Below, piece after piece: positions 1-8,223 of a DNA stretch of 64,000 nucleotides; within the stretch, counting starts at the first letter, position 1; every line of letters starts with the position of its first letter. This DNA comes from Bradyrhizobium sp. S69 (lineage in GTDB: Bacteria > Pseudomonadota > Alphaproteobacteria > Rhizobiales > Xanthobacteraceae), in contig NZ_LMUK01000042.1 of NCBI RefSeq assembly GCF_009766005.1, positions 442,745 to 506,744 of the forward strand. The letters are read 5' to 3'. Made by a program: the position numbers and the translations under genes. The notes beneath the pieces are model-generated. The model did no database searches and was not told the DNA's origin. It saw nothing but the letters and a program-made list of their open reading frames with translations.

Positions 1-156
1 CCACGTCGCGCCAAGCGGTTGCTGCAGCGAGTGAATCCCGATCACCATCAAAATGGCGATGCCGCGCATGGTATCGATGCCGCGATCGCGGTCCGGTGCT
101 CCCGGCTGTGCCCTCAGTTGGTTCGGATGGCTCGCAATGTCTCCGCTGTCTCGCAA
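1..156 (-). CDS. N-terminal fragment of an acyltransferase-3 (OafA/YrhL-like) membrane protein, cut by the window edge
   Basis: Reading the minus strand, the codons down to position 1 give RGIDTMRGIAILMVIGIHS. This is the characteristic N-terminal motif of acyltransferase family 3 proteins (a short basic leader, then R-G-x-A-x-L-x-V and a His in the first membrane helix). These integral membrane enzymes O-acetylate or otherwise acylate surface polysaccharides, which fits the glycosyltransferase just upstream. The frame is the same one as the preceding glycosyltransferase and is open from that gene's stop codon. The only ATG is at 69, inside the conserved motif, so the true start is probably upstream; a TTG at 156 is one candidate. 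Most of the gene lies outside the window. Confidence 0.6.
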   Translation of the reverse strand, partial: MRDSGDIASHPNQLRAQPGAPDRDRGIDTMRGIAILMVIGIHSLQQPLGATW

Positions 157-240
157 TGGGCGTCCCGAACCTCGATGTCTTGGCGCGCCGGCGATCCGAC
201 GCAAATGCGGTCGGGGGTCTCCCGAGAAGTCCCCGTCGCC

Positions 241-1326
241 TCAGTGCGTCTCGATCGTGTCGTCATGAAGTGCCGTCCGTGCCGATGCCGGTCGTCCGGC
301 AAGCCGGGCGATCAGTCCGATCACGGCGTCGTGGTCGGAGGCGGCCGACGAGTTCCAGCGCGGAAGGTTGTCGTCCGCGAGCGCGATATAGCGCGAACGC
401 CAGTCGCTACGGGATAACAGGTCGGTCAGTTTGTCGGCGGCATTCGCCGGTTTGGATGGGTCGATGAAGATGCCGGAGGCCCCGAGCACTTCATGGAAAA
501 TGGGGGCATCCGGGGCTACGACGGGAAGTCCGGCATATTGAACTTCGAGCAGCGGCAAGCCCAGGCCCTCGTCGTGGGACGTACAGATGAAGACATCGGC
601 ATCATCGAGGATCTGTCTGACCCGCCCATCCGGCTGGTATCCGTGAAGCGTCACCCCGGGGATCGCCTCAAGGGCTTCCCAGTCATTGCCCCAACCGTGC
701 CGCCCCACGATGTCCAGCGTCGCATCGGCGAAGCCTCGTGCGCGCAAGGCGCTGACTATGCTGGCCGCGGCGACAAAATTCTTGCGCGGTTCCACGGTCC
801 CGAGGGCTACCACGCGCAACGGCGACGGCCGGGCGCTACGTTCAGCGCGACCGTTCGGATGAAGATCGAATACATTGCGAACCGGCGGCCGATACAGCGT
901 GATCTCGGCTTCGGGCCGGCAATGCGCTCTCAGCTTGCGCTTGGTGTCGTTGGAATTTGCGAGAAAGCGAGGGTAATGGCGCAGCGCGAGCTTGAAGGGG
1001 GCGGCCATGTAGAGCCGGGCCCGCGGGTTCAATTCGGCTCGACGCGACAGCAGGAAATCGTCATGGATATAGGGCAGGACGCGTGACGCGAACGGCCGCA
1101 GCAGCGGACTCGGCGGAAAGCCGGGGCACAGGAGGATCGAGGACGTCGCGGCCAGGCGCATCGGCAGCCCAAGGGTTTGCGCCGTTACCATCTGGCGCGT
1201 GCCCCGCGCGGTGACAGGTATAATGTCCAGCGGTGCGAGCGCCGCGGGCGAAAACAGTTCAAGCGTGATACGCTCGAGGCCGGTGACGTGGCGTCCGAGA
1301 TGGGTGTGATCGACATAGATGGCCAT
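241..1326 (-). CDS. Glycosyltransferase, GT4 family (GT-B fold)
   Basis: A 361-residue cytosolic glycosyltransferase probably adding a sugar to a surface polysaccharide. The C-terminal half has the GT4 nucleotide-sugar donor domain: V-E-P-R-K-N-F near the domain start, the D-I-V-G-R strand, then D-V-F-I-C-T-S-H-D-E-G-L-G-L-P-L-L-E, which holds the ExxxxxxxE pair of retaining GT4 enzymes. The frame is open for 59 codons upstream, but that extension overlaps the neighbouring export gene and looks non-coding. The ATG at 1326 (MAIYVDHTHLG) gives a normal family N-terminus. Donor and acceptor cannot be told from sequence. It lies between an acyltransferase and a polysaccharide export gene, all on the minus strand. 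Confidence 0.85.
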   Translation of the reverse strand: MAIYVDHTHLGRHVTGLERITLELFSPAALAPLDIIPVTARGTRQMVTAQTLGLPMRLAATSSILLCPGFPPSPLLRPFASRVLPYIHDDFLLSRRAELNPRARLYMAAPFKLALRHYPRFLANSNDTKRKLRAHCRPEAEITLYRPPVRNVFDLHPNGRAERSARPSPLRVVALGTVEPRKNFVAAASIVSALRARGFADATLDIVGRHGWGNDWEALEAIPGVTLHGYQPDGRVRQILDDADVFICTSHDEGLGLPLLEVQYAGLPVVAPDAPIFHEVLGASGIFIDPSKPANAADKLTDLLSRSDWRSRYIALADDNLPRWNSSAASDHDAVIGLIARLAGRPASARTALHDDTIETH

Positions 1327-1384
1327 GCGACCGCCCTGGTCTCGAGGTAAACCACTGGAACGACACTTCAGAGGTAACGATGCT

Positions 1385-1984
1385 CTAGAAGTAGCGTTCA
1401 GGAATGCGAATGTTATCGCCGGGATAGATCGGAACCGACGCATCGAGCGAGTAGGCCTCTTCAGTGCTGCTGCCCGATCGCCGGAGATATGCTTTGTTCT
1501 CATTGGCGCGATAGGTGAAACCGCCGGCGGTTGCGACCGCGTCCATCACGGTCAGGCCGAGGCGATAGGGATACTCGCCGCCCTTCTTGACCTCGCCAAG
1601 AATATAAAAGTTGCGATACGAGGCGACCTCAACGTTCACGCGCGGATCGCGCACAATTCCCTTGGACAAGGCTGACGATATCGCTCGCTCGAGCTGTCGC
1701 GTCGTCAATCCGCCGGCCCTGATGTGCCCGGCGAGGGGAATAGAGACAAAACCGTTATTGTCGACTTCATATTCGCCGGTGATATCGGTTTCGCCATAGA
1801 CCTTCAGGCGAACCCTGTCATTCGGCCCAAGCACATACTCCTCGGTAGATGATACCGGCGCGGACTGTTGCGACTGCGTCGAGGCGTGGGATTGCGCTAA
1901 CGCCGCCGTCGGCAACCCCGCAGACGTCCCGGCGATCGCAAGGAACAACGCTAAGCCGGCGGCGCGGATCAATCCGTGAATCAT
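1385..1984 (-). CDS. Polysaccharide export protein (Wza/GumB/ExoF-type, SLBB domain)
   Basis: A periplasmic or outer-membrane polysaccharide export component. After a hydrophobic signal peptide ending near ALAQ come the Poly_export domain (Y-x-L-G-P-N-D-R-V-R-L-K-V-Y-G, then the G-F-V-S-I-P-L-A-G strand) and an SLBB domain (F-Y-I-L-G-E-V-K-K-G-G-E-Y-P, ending M-D-A-V-A-T-A-G-G-F). At about 199 residues it is the short form that lacks the C-terminal pore helix of Wza, as is common in rhizobia. I prefer the ATG at 1984, which has a GGGA-type ribosome site; a longer reading starts at 2023. The stop codon is TAG within TAGAGC. Confidence 0.9.
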   Translation of the reverse strand: MIHGLIRAAGLALFLAIAGTSAGLPTAALAQSHASTQSQQSAPVSSTEEYVLGPNDRVRLKVYGETDITGEYEVDNNGFVSIPLAGHIRAGGLTTRQLERAISSALSKGIVRDPRVNVEVASYRNFYILGEVKKGGEYPYRLGLTVMDAVATAGGFTYRANENKAYLRRSGSSTEEAYSLDASVPIYPGDNIRIPERYF

Positions 1985-2104
1985 GACGACATCCCGTACG
2001 AAAACGTCTGACTCGTTCTTCATCGGTCAGACGCCAGTCGCGAATGATAGTCGAACAATAACGGCAAAAGAATGTGACGGCCGTTTTCCGAGTTGGACAG
2101 AGTC

Positions 2105-2839
2105 TTACAACACCAGAATCTGCGTGCCTTCGATCGCGATGCAGGTCAGCGTTCCGCTGCGCCAAGCTCCGGTATCGATGTTGATTCGATTGTCGTGAAA
2201 GTCCGGATGCGGAACCGGCGTGTGTCCGTGCACAATAAATTTGCCATGGTGCCTCGTGGAACCGAGGAATTCATCACGTATCCAGAGCAGATCGCGCGGA
2301 TCTTGTGCATCGATCGGGACATCAGGTCGAACGCCGGCGTGGACGAACATAAAGTCTCCACAACAAAAGCTGTTGCGTAGACATTGCAGGAACAGTCGGT
2401 GTGTGCGCGGAAATGCGTCGGCGAGCGATCGCCGCAATTCGGCAGCGGAGCCAGTTCGCGAACGCGGAGAAGCACCATAGGATGCAAGCGTCGGCAATGC
2501 GCCGACTGGTAGCCATGTCTCGAGTTCGACGGAACCTGCGAGAAACGCTTCCAGCAGCGCCTCATGATTACCGCGCAGGCAAATCGCACGATTTCGTACC
2601 AGCCGCACAGCGAGCAAATCGATGACATCCCTGGAATCCGGTCCGCGATCGATATAATCGCCGAGATAAACCTCGATCGCGTATCGAATTGGCCGGCGTC
2701 GCTGGTCGTCGTCGATGCGTCCGAGTGTTTCCATCAGGAGGTCGGCACGACCGTGAATGTCGCCGACGCAGTAGACGCGTGTATCCGCCGGCAAGGTGGC
2801 CGCTTTCGGCTGCGATTGGATTGCGGAACGTGCGCGCAT
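2105..2839 (-). CDS. Calcineurin-like metallophosphatase (Ser/Thr phosphatase / ApaH family)
   Basis: A 244-residue cytosolic metallophosphoesterase. All metal-binding motifs of the PPP/ApaH family are present in order: GDIHGR, GDYIDRG, RGNHE, the V-H-A-G histidine and H-G-H-T near the C-terminus. The dinuclear metal site should be functional. The substrate may be a phosphoprotein or a dinucleoside polyphosphate; the sequence does not decide. The ATG at 2839 (MRARSAIQ) starts about 20 residues before the first motif. A longer open frame reaches 2935 with no added family signature. In rhizobia such phosphatases often accompany polysaccharide loci, but a role in polysaccharide control here is only inference. 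Confidence 0.85.
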   Translation of the reverse strand: MRARSAIQSQPKAATLPADTRVYCVGDIHGRADLLMETLGRIDDDQRRRPIRYAIEVYLGDYIDRGPDSRDVIDLLAVRLVRNRAICLRGNHEALLEAFLAGSVELETWLPVGALPTLASYGASPRSRTGSAAELRRSLADAFPRTHRLFLQCLRNSFCCGDFMFVHAGVRPDVPIDAQDPRDLLWIRDEFLGSTRHHGKFIVHGHTPVPHPDFHDNRINIDTGAWRSGTLTCIAIEGTQILVL

Positions 2840-2977
2840 TGTTGACCGAGTTCGATCATGGAACTCCAGTCTGGTCAAATTGCGATCGGCATCGCGTGGT
2901 GACCAGCCAAATAGAGGCGCCGCATTCTTCATCACATTGCGGCACGCGAGCGCAAGAGGTGATATATTTGAAGTGTT

Positions 2978-3115
2978 CTAGAAGAAAATCAGACGAACAG
3001 CGACGAAGATGGCGATCCACGCGATCGCGTTCGCCAGAATGAGGCGGTTCCTGAGCTTGCGGTCGATAAGCTTGGGCTGTTCCGGCCGATGCGCCGCTGC
3101 ATGTTCAGCGATCAT
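2978..3115 (-). CDS. Small single-pass membrane protein, 45 residues
   Basis: An unrecognised small protein. The ATG at 3115 is preceded by GGAG with a 6-nt spacer, the best ribosome site in this stretch; the frame is open further upstream but without a ribosome site. The product has a charged N-terminal half (HRPEQPKLIDRKLRNR) followed by one strong transmembrane helix (LILANAIAWIAIFVAVRLIFF) that runs to the C-terminus. Topology is probably N-in. It lies just upstream of the phosphatase on the same strand and may be co-transcribed with it. Function is unknown. Confidence 0.5.
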   Translation of the reverse strand: MIAEHAAAHRPEQPKLIDRKLRNRLILANAIAWIAIFVAVRLIFF

Positions 3116-3683
3116 CGATGTCTCCGTCGAGGCAAATCGCGGTTCCTTCGCTGCCTGCTTTTCGATCCTTGGCGATCTGACGATCATGAAAGAACTCGCG
3201 ACGCCGTTGATTCGAGCATCTGTGCGAAGAAATACGCGGCATGCTCTGGCTTCTAATGAAGAAGATGGTTCAAAATGCCTTCGCGAGCTAACGCATCGAA
3301 TGATGCATCCGTTCGATTCCGAAATCGATTCCAATTGTAGCGTGTTCGAGCTCAATACTTTTTTGCATGGCAGTGCCGTGAAGAACACAGTGCAATAAAT
3401 TGGCAACGCAACTCAAGCTGCTCTGCAACAAGACAATTTTGCGCATCGCACAAATTTCACAAATCGCGTCAGCAACGCGTCAGCATCGTTTCCCATTTCG
3501 CCGCCGTATTTTGCGCACGAACATAGGAAAGTTTTAGTGCAGTGAGTTCGCTACGCGTTTTCAAGCGGGAGAAACTTCGCGTCCGCGAAGTTTCCACCGT
3601 GGCGCGAGGGCTGTTGCCTTCGCGCGTAAATGTGCAGCGTTTCGGTGTGTGGCATCCAACGGTTCCAGCGAAGAGCGAGAGCA
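3116..3683. other. Noncoding stretch upstream of the priming sugar transferase
   Basis: About 570 bases between the divergent small membrane protein gene and the plus-strand sugar transferase. It is less G+C-rich than its surroundings and I see no convincing gene. It should hold promoters for both directions. The only clear structure is the palindrome at 3571-3594. Confidence 0.55.
3571..3594. repeat. Perfect 11-bp inverted repeat upstream of the sugar transferase
   Basis: GAAACTTCGCG and CGCGAAGTTTC flank a 2-nt centre. The repeat lies about 90 bp upstream of the sugar transferase ATG. There is no following T-run, so it is a better candidate for a protein-binding site or a mRNA leader hairpin than for a terminator. 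Confidence 0.6.
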
Positions 3684-4493
3684 ATGGCCTCCACGATTAC
3701 TGCGACTAGCCGTTTTGACCGGAATCGTCTTGATCGGGAACTTCTCGATCATAGCCGTTTCGATCGTGACAACGTAACGCCGCTCTGGAAGGAGCGGCGT
3801 TACATATCGGTGCGACCGGTCGAATGCGCTGGCAGTAGTTCCAGCGCTTACCGGGGCCGGCGCTCGCGCCGCGCCGTGGCAACCGAGCCCTCTGCGTCGC
3901 TGGGAAAGCGACTTTTCGACGTTGTGACGGCAATGGCGGCGCTGCTGTTTTTGGCGCCGCTGCTGATCGCGTTCGCCATTGCCATCAAGATCACGTCGCC
4001 GGGGCCGGTGCTGTTCCACCAATACCGCTACGGGTATCGCAACCGGTTCTTCAAGATCTACAAGTTCCGCACGATGCGCATGGATCTCGGCGATGCTGCC
4101 GGGGTCAGGCAGACGATACAGGGCGATCCGAGAGTGACGCGGGTCGGCAGGATACTTCGAAAAACCAGCCTCGATGAAATTCCGCAGCTTATCAATGTCA
4201 TCAAGGGCGATATGTCGCTGGTCGGACCTCGTCCGCACGTGCCCGGGATGCTCGCCGCGCAGCTGCCTTACGAGGATCTCGTGCCGTATTATTTTCAACG
4301 TCATACGGCACGACCGGGAATAACCGGGCTTGCGCAGGTGAGCGGATGCCGGGGCAGCACCGTCGAGTCGTCCCGGGCCATCTCGCGGATCGACTACGAT
4401 CTCGACTACATCGAGAAATGGTCGTTGTGGATGGATATCAGGATCATCGCGCGCACCGTTCGCAGGGAATTCCTGTCCGGCAGCGGCTTCTAG
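3684..4493 (+). CDS. Priming glycosyltransferase (bacterial sugar transferase, ExoY/PssA-like)
   Basis: Transfers the first sugar-phosphate to undecaprenyl phosphate to start assembly of an exopolysaccharide repeat unit at the inner membrane. After a poorly conserved N-terminus comes KRLFDVV and one membrane-inserted helix (AALLFLAPLLIAFAIAI). The PF02397 catalytic core follows: P-G-P-V-L-F-H-Q-Y-R-Y-G, F-K-I-Y-K-F-R-T-M, L-R-K-T-S-L-D-E-I-P-Q-L-I-N-V, M-S-L-V-G-P-R-P-H and R-P-G-I-T-G-L-A-Q-V-S-G. At 269 residues it is the short form with no N-terminal multi-helix domain. The ATG at 3684 is preferred over an upstream in-frame ATG at 3630 that lacks a ribosome site. The stop lies in TAGAGC. 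Confidence 0.9.
   Translation: MASTITATSRFDRNRLDRELLDHSRFDRDNVTPLWKERRYISVRPVECAGSSSSAYRGRRSRRAVATEPSASLGKRLFDVVTAMAALLFLAPLLIAFAIAIKITSPGPVLFHQYRYGYRNRFFKIYKFRTMRMDLGDAAGVRQTIQGDPRVTRVGRILRKTSLDEIPQLINVIKGDMSLVGPRPHVPGMLAAQLPYEDLVPYYFQRHTARPGITGLAQVSGCRGSTVESSRAISRIDYDLDYIEKWSLWMDIRIIARTVRREFLSGSGF
3774..3803 (+). repeat. 12-bp stem hairpin inside the 5' end of the sugar transferase gene
   Basis: GTAACGCCGCTC (3774-3785) and GAGCGGCGTTAC (3792-3803) are perfectly complementary with a 6-nt loop, TGGAAG. It lies 30 codons into the called gene, within the unconserved N-terminal extension. It may be a leader hairpin if translation really starts downstream, or a structure acting on the mRNA. Confidence 0.55.
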
Positions 4494-4828
4494 AGCAGCT
4501 ATTAGAGATGCAATCCGTCGGGGGACAATATAATGGAGCAGGCGCACGCGCGCATAATCCCTTTTCTGCTGTCGGTTCGCGGCTGTGGCCGCCGTCCCGT
4601 GAGGCGTACCCCAAGCAACGGCTTTCACTGCTCGGCCAGAAGCCGCTGCTGCAGCAGGAAAGGTTTGGCTCGGTTTGATCGACGTCCTGTCCGGGGCGGG
4701 TCCCCGCGAGGGCGATATCATCCGTGTTCAGGTCTGAACTGACGATCCGGTGGCGCTTTTTGGACCCACGCGAGGGCGCCGCATAACAACCACAAAGTCT
4801 TTTAACGCGCCAACCAAGGATGACGACG
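4494..4828. other. Noncoding stretch between sugar transferase and FkbM methyltransferase
   Basis: About 335 bases with no supported gene. A TATAAT hexamer at 4529-4534 could be a promoter -10 element for the downstream gene, but no good -35 stands at the right distance. I see no terminator-like hairpin after the sugar transferase stop. Confidence 0.4.
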
Positions 4829-5623
4829 ATGAATGCCAGGCAACGGACCAAGGCGCTGCTGAAGGACACATTTCCATCGATCTGGCTGCAATGGCACTTC
4901 ATGCATTTTCCGAAATCGGCGGAGCGGGAGCTGGCGTATTTGGACAAGATTGTGCCCAAGGACAGCGTGACCGTCGATGTCGGAGCGCATTGTGGCCTTT
5001 ACACCCGTCAATTGGCGCGCCTGTCGAGGCAGGTCCATGCGTTCGAGCCGTCATTGCAGATGGCGAATATCCTGCGGCGGACGTCAGCGGCAAATGTCAG
5101 CATTCATGAAGTAGCGCTGTCCGATCATGTCGGCGATGCCGAATTGTTCATTCCCCGGGACAGCGATGGTCGTTTCGCTTTCGGACTGGCGTCGCTCGAG
5201 CCGCAGCTTGAAGCATCGGCCGGAGACGTCATCTCTGCCCATGTGCCCACCGCGCGGCTGGATGCGGTCGTTCAGCAGGACGTCGCCTTCGTCAAGATCG
5301 ACGTGGAAGGCCATGAGTTGAACGTCCTGAACGGCGCCGTCGAGCTTCTCGATCGCTGTCAGCCGGTGTTTCTGGTCGAGGCGGAAGAGCGACACCGCGC
5401 TGGAGCGACCCGTTCCGTGTTCGAATTTTTTCGCGATAAGGCCTATCGAGGCTACTTCCTGAAAAACGACGAAGTGACTCCGGTCGACCAGTTTCGTCCT
5501 GAGGATTTGCAGGACATCAGCACGCTGCTGTCGAACGGTGGCCGCAAGGAGGGAAGATCCTATGTCAACAATTTCTTTTTCTTCCCGCCGCATCTCGACG
5601 GAGAGTCGATGTTGAAGAGCTAG
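4829..5623 (+). CDS. FkbM-family SAM-dependent methyltransferase
   Basis: A 264-residue class I methyltransferase of the FkbM family, likely O-methylating a sugar of the surface polysaccharide. The SAM-binding motif is VTVDVGAHCGLYT around residues 50-62. H-A-F-E-P-S follows as motif II, and F-V-K-I-D-V-E-G-H-E is the family's hallmark C-terminal motif. Two in-frame ATGs lie close together. The one at 4829 has AAGGA eight bases upstream and is preferred over 4820, which overlaps that ribosome site. It stands alone between two intergenic gaps within the polysaccharide region. Confidence 0.85.
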   Translation: MNARQRTKALLKDTFPSIWLQWHFMHFPKSAERELAYLDKIVPKDSVTVDVGAHCGLYTRQLARLSRQVHAFEPSLQMANILRRTSAANVSIHEVALSDHVGDAELFIPRDSDGRFAFGLASLEPQLEASAGDVISAHVPTARLDAVVQQDVAFVKIDVEGHELNVLNGAVELLDRCQPVFLVEAEERHRAGATRSVFEFFRDKAYRGYFLKNDEVTPVDQFRPEDLQDISTLLSNGGRKEGRSYVNNFFFFPPHLDGESMLKS

Positions 5624-5702
5624 TCCACGGCCGTCGGCGGCTTGAAAAGCGCGGTAATCGGGGCGGCGTCAGAGCCGCGGAATTTGTCAGACGGGATCAT
5701 CG

Positions 5703-7022
5703 ATGCGTATTGCAATGATTGGCGCCGGCTATGTCGGGCTGGTGTCGGGGGCTTGTTTTTCCGATTTTGGGCATCATGTCGTCTGCGTCGATAGCGACGA
5801 GCAGAAGATCGTGGCTCTTAATCGTGGGGAAATACCGATTTACGAACCCGGTCTGGCCGAACTCGTTGCAAGGAATGTGAGACAGGAGCGCCTCGCATTT
5901 GTGACCGATCTAAAATCGGCGGTGAAGGGCGCCACCGTTATTTTCATTGCCGTAGGCACGCCGTCGCGTCGCGGCGACGGCCATGCTGACCTTTCCTACG
6001 TCTATGCGGCCGCGCGTGAAATCGCCGCGGCCCTTTCGGAGTTCGCGGTGATCGTGACCAAATCCACGGTTCCTGTCGGTACCGGCGACGAGGTCGAGCG
6101 CATCATTCGCGACGAGAATCCTGATGCCAGGGTCGCGGTGGTCTCAAATCCGGAATTTCTGCGTGAAGGCGCTGCGATCCGGGACTTCAAGCATCCGGAC
6201 CGGATCGTCATCGGGACGGACGATGCGCACGCCAGGGGCGTGATGGCGGAAGTCTATCGGCCGCTTCATCTCAATACGTCGCCGATCCTTTACACCGATC
6301 GCCGCACCGCCGAACTGACAAAATATGCCGCTAATTCGTTCCTGGCGACCAAGATCGCCTTTATCAACGAAATCGCCGATCTGGCCGAGAAGGTCGGCGC
6401 CAATGTTCAGGAGGTTGCGCGGGGAATCGGTCTCGATAATCGTATCGGCCAGAAGTTTCTGCATGCGGGACCCGGATTCGGCGGCTCGTGCTTTCCGAAA
6501 GACGCCCTGGCGCTGATCAAGACAGGCCAGGACAACGAGGCACCGATGCGGATCGTCGAGACCGTTGTCGCGGTGAACGATCAGCGCAAGCGCGCGATGG
6601 CGCGCAAGGTGGCCAATGCATTTGGCGGAAATCTGCGAGGAAAGTCCATCGCCGTGCTCGGCGTCACCTTCAAGCCCGATACCGATGACATCCGCGATGC
6701 GCCGTCGATCCCGCTGATAACCGCGCTGCAGGATATGGGAGCCGTGGTGCGGGTGTTCGATCCGGTCGGGATGGAGCAGGCAAGGAAGGTGCTGGAGAAC
6801 GTCGCCTTCTGCGAGAACGCTTATGATTGCGCCCGGGGGTGCCACGCGATCGTCATCGTGACCGAATGGGAGCAATTCCGGGCGCTGGACCTCAAGGAGA
6901 TGGCGTCCATCATGGTGTGTCCAGTGATTGTGGATCTCCGCAATATCTATTCGCCCGAGGAGGTGGAGCGCGCGGGATTTCTGTATTGCGGAGTTGGCCG
7001 GCCAAAATCGCCGGCATACTAG
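5703..7022 (+). CDS. ugd: UDP-glucose 6-dehydrogenase
   Basis: Oxidises UDP-glucose to UDP-glucuronate with two NAD+, supplying acidic sugar for polysaccharide. The N-terminal Rossmann fold has M-I-G-A-G-Y-V-G-L. F-I-A-V-G-T-P-S and T-K-S-T-V-P-V-G-T follow, and the catalytic cysteine is C263 in GPGFGGSCFPKD. The C-terminal UDP-binding domain has L-G-V-T-F-K-P-D-T-D-D-I-R-D-A-P-S. Length, 439 residues, is normal. The UDP-glucuronate epimerase is the next gene downstream, so the two enzymes probably make UDP-galacturonate together. The TAG stop is part of a palindromic repeat that begins at the last base of the stop. Confidence 0.96.
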   Translation: MRIAMIGAGYVGLVSGACFSDFGHHVVCVDSDEQKIVALNRGEIPIYEPGLAELVARNVRQERLAFVTDLKSAVKGATVIFIAVGTPSRRGDGHADLSYVYAAAREIAAALSEFAVIVTKSTVPVGTGDEVERIIRDENPDARVAVVSNPEFLREGAAIRDFKHPDRIVIGTDDAHARGVMAEVYRPLHLNTSPILYTDRRTAELTKYAANSFLATKIAFINEIADLAEKVGANVQEVARGIGLDNRIGQKFLHAGPGFGGSCFPKDALALIKTGQDNEAPMRIVETVVAVNDQRKRAMARKVANAFGGNLRGKSIAVLGVTFKPDTDDIRDAPSIPLITALQDMGAVVRVFDPVGMEQARKVLENVAFCENAYDCARGCHAIVIVTEWEQFRALDLKEMASIMVCPVIVDLRNIYSPEEVERAGFLYCGVGRPKSPAY

Positions 7023-7070
7023 AGCATGATCCGGAAAAGTGGAAACCGGTTTTCCGAAAAGATCATGCTC
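7022..7070. repeat. REP-like palindromic intergenic element (copy 1)
   Basis: The element begins GAGCATGATC and ends GATCATGCTC, and its centre contains GTGGAAACCGGTTTTCC, itself palindromic. The first base is the last base of the ugd stop codon. I recall this sequence class as dispersed in Bradyrhizobium-type genomes, resembling RIME-like repeats. Transcribed, it would fold into a long hairpin and could stabilise or end the ugd message. Confidence 0.75.
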
Positions 7071-7080
7071 AAACAATAGA

Positions 7081-7123
7081 CTAGAGCGGGATGACGATTC
7101 GAAGATAAGTCATCCCGCTCTAG
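7081..7123. repeat. Perfect 15-bp inverted repeat (REP-like, copy 2)
   Basis: CTAGAGCGGGATGAC (7081-7095) and GTCATCCCGCTCTAG (7109-7123) are exact complements with a 13-nt loop. It follows directly on the previous palindromic element and lies 33 bp before the epimerase start. The arms share the terminal CTAGAGC sequence with the repeat after livF at 18605-18647. Confidence 0.8.
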
Positions 7124-7156
7124 CGGTCTCGGTCGTCGTCGAGGAACTGAGGACAA

Positions 7157-8173
7157 ATGCCAGATCAGGCCATATTGGTCACGGGAGCCGCCGGGTTCAT
7201 CGGATTCCACGTGGCGCAGCGCCTGCTCCAGATGGGTCGGCGCGTTGTCGGGCTCGACAATCTCAACAGCTATTATGACCCAAGCCTGAAGCAGGCCCGG
7301 CTCAATATCCTCGGCAATGATCCTCGATTTCATTTCGAAAAGCGGGACCTTGCCGATCGGGCGGCCATCGAGGCGTTGTTCGTGCAACATCGCTTTGCGG
7401 TGGTGATTCATCTCGCCGCCCAGGCCGGCGTAAGGTACTCGCTGCAAAACCCGCACGCCTATGTCGACGCCAATCTAGCCGGCTTCGCCAACATTCTGGA
7501 GGGGTGCCGGCATCATGGCTGCCAGCACCTGCTGTTTGCATCATCGTCCTCGGTCTATGGCGCCAACACTAAACTGCCGTTCTCGGTGCATGACAACGTC
7601 GACCATCCGATCAGCCTTTATGCGGCCAGCAAGAAGGCGAACGAATTGATGGCCCACGCCTATAGCCATCTCTACGGCATTCCCTGTACCGGTTTGCGGT
7701 TCTTTACGGTCTACGGTCCGTGGTATCGGCCCGATATGGCGATGTTCATCTTCGCCAGCGCGATCGTCGAGGGCCGCCCGATCAAGCTCTTCAACCAGGG
7801 CCGGATGCAGCGCGACTTCACCTATGTCGACGATGTGACGGAAGCCCTGGTGCGCCTCATCGATCATGTGCCGCGCGGCAACCCTGATTGGTCGGGTGAC
7901 GCTCCTGACCCGGGGTCAAGCGCCGCGCCATGGCGTATCTACAACGTCGGCAACAACAAGCCGGAAGAGTTGATGCGCGTGGTGGCTATCCTTGAACAGA
8001 AGCTGGGCTGCAAGGCGAAAAAGGAATTGCTGCCGATGCAACCCGGCGACGTTCCGGCAACCTATGCCGACGTCGATGACCTCGTCCGCGATGTCGGTTT
8101 CCGGCCGGCCACGTCGATCGAAGAGGGAATTGGAAAATTTGTCGCGTGGTATCAGGGTTATCGCAACCTGTGA
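7157..8173 (+). CDS. UDP-glucuronate 4-epimerase family protein (NAD-dependent epimerase/dehydratase)
   Basis: A 338-residue extended SDR that probably converts UDP-glucuronate to UDP-galacturonate. It has the NAD-binding G-A-A-G-F-I-G near the N-terminus, L-D-N-L-N-S-Y-Y-D typical of UDP-hexuronate epimerases, F-A-S-S-S-S-V-Y-G-A-N for the catalytic serine region, and the Y-A-A-S-K-K-A-N-E catalytic Tyr/Lys pair. R-F-F-T-V-Y-G-P-W-Y-R-P-D-M-A is the substrate-binding segment of LspL/GAE-type enzymes. GAGGACAA precedes the ATG. Its position right after ugd supports the substrate assignment. Confidence 0.9.
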   Translation: MPDQAILVTGAAGFIGFHVAQRLLQMGRRVVGLDNLNSYYDPSLKQARLNILGNDPRFHFEKRDLADRAAIEALFVQHRFAVVIHLAAQAGVRYSLQNPHAYVDANLAGFANILEGCRHHGCQHLLFASSSSVYGANTKLPFSVHDNVDHPISLYAASKKANELMAHAYSHLYGIPCTGLRFFTVYGPWYRPDMAMFIFASAIVEGRPIKLFNQGRMQRDFTYVDDVTEALVRLIDHVPRGNPDWSGDAPDPGSSAAPWRIYNVGNNKPEELMRVVAILEQKLGCKAKKELLPMQPGDVPATYADVDDLVRDVGFRPATSIEEGIGKFVAWYQGYRNL

Positions 8174-8223
8174 TCGTCTTTGCCGCGAAAGATTCGTTTC
8201 GAAACTGGAGTGCGTTAGCGCGC

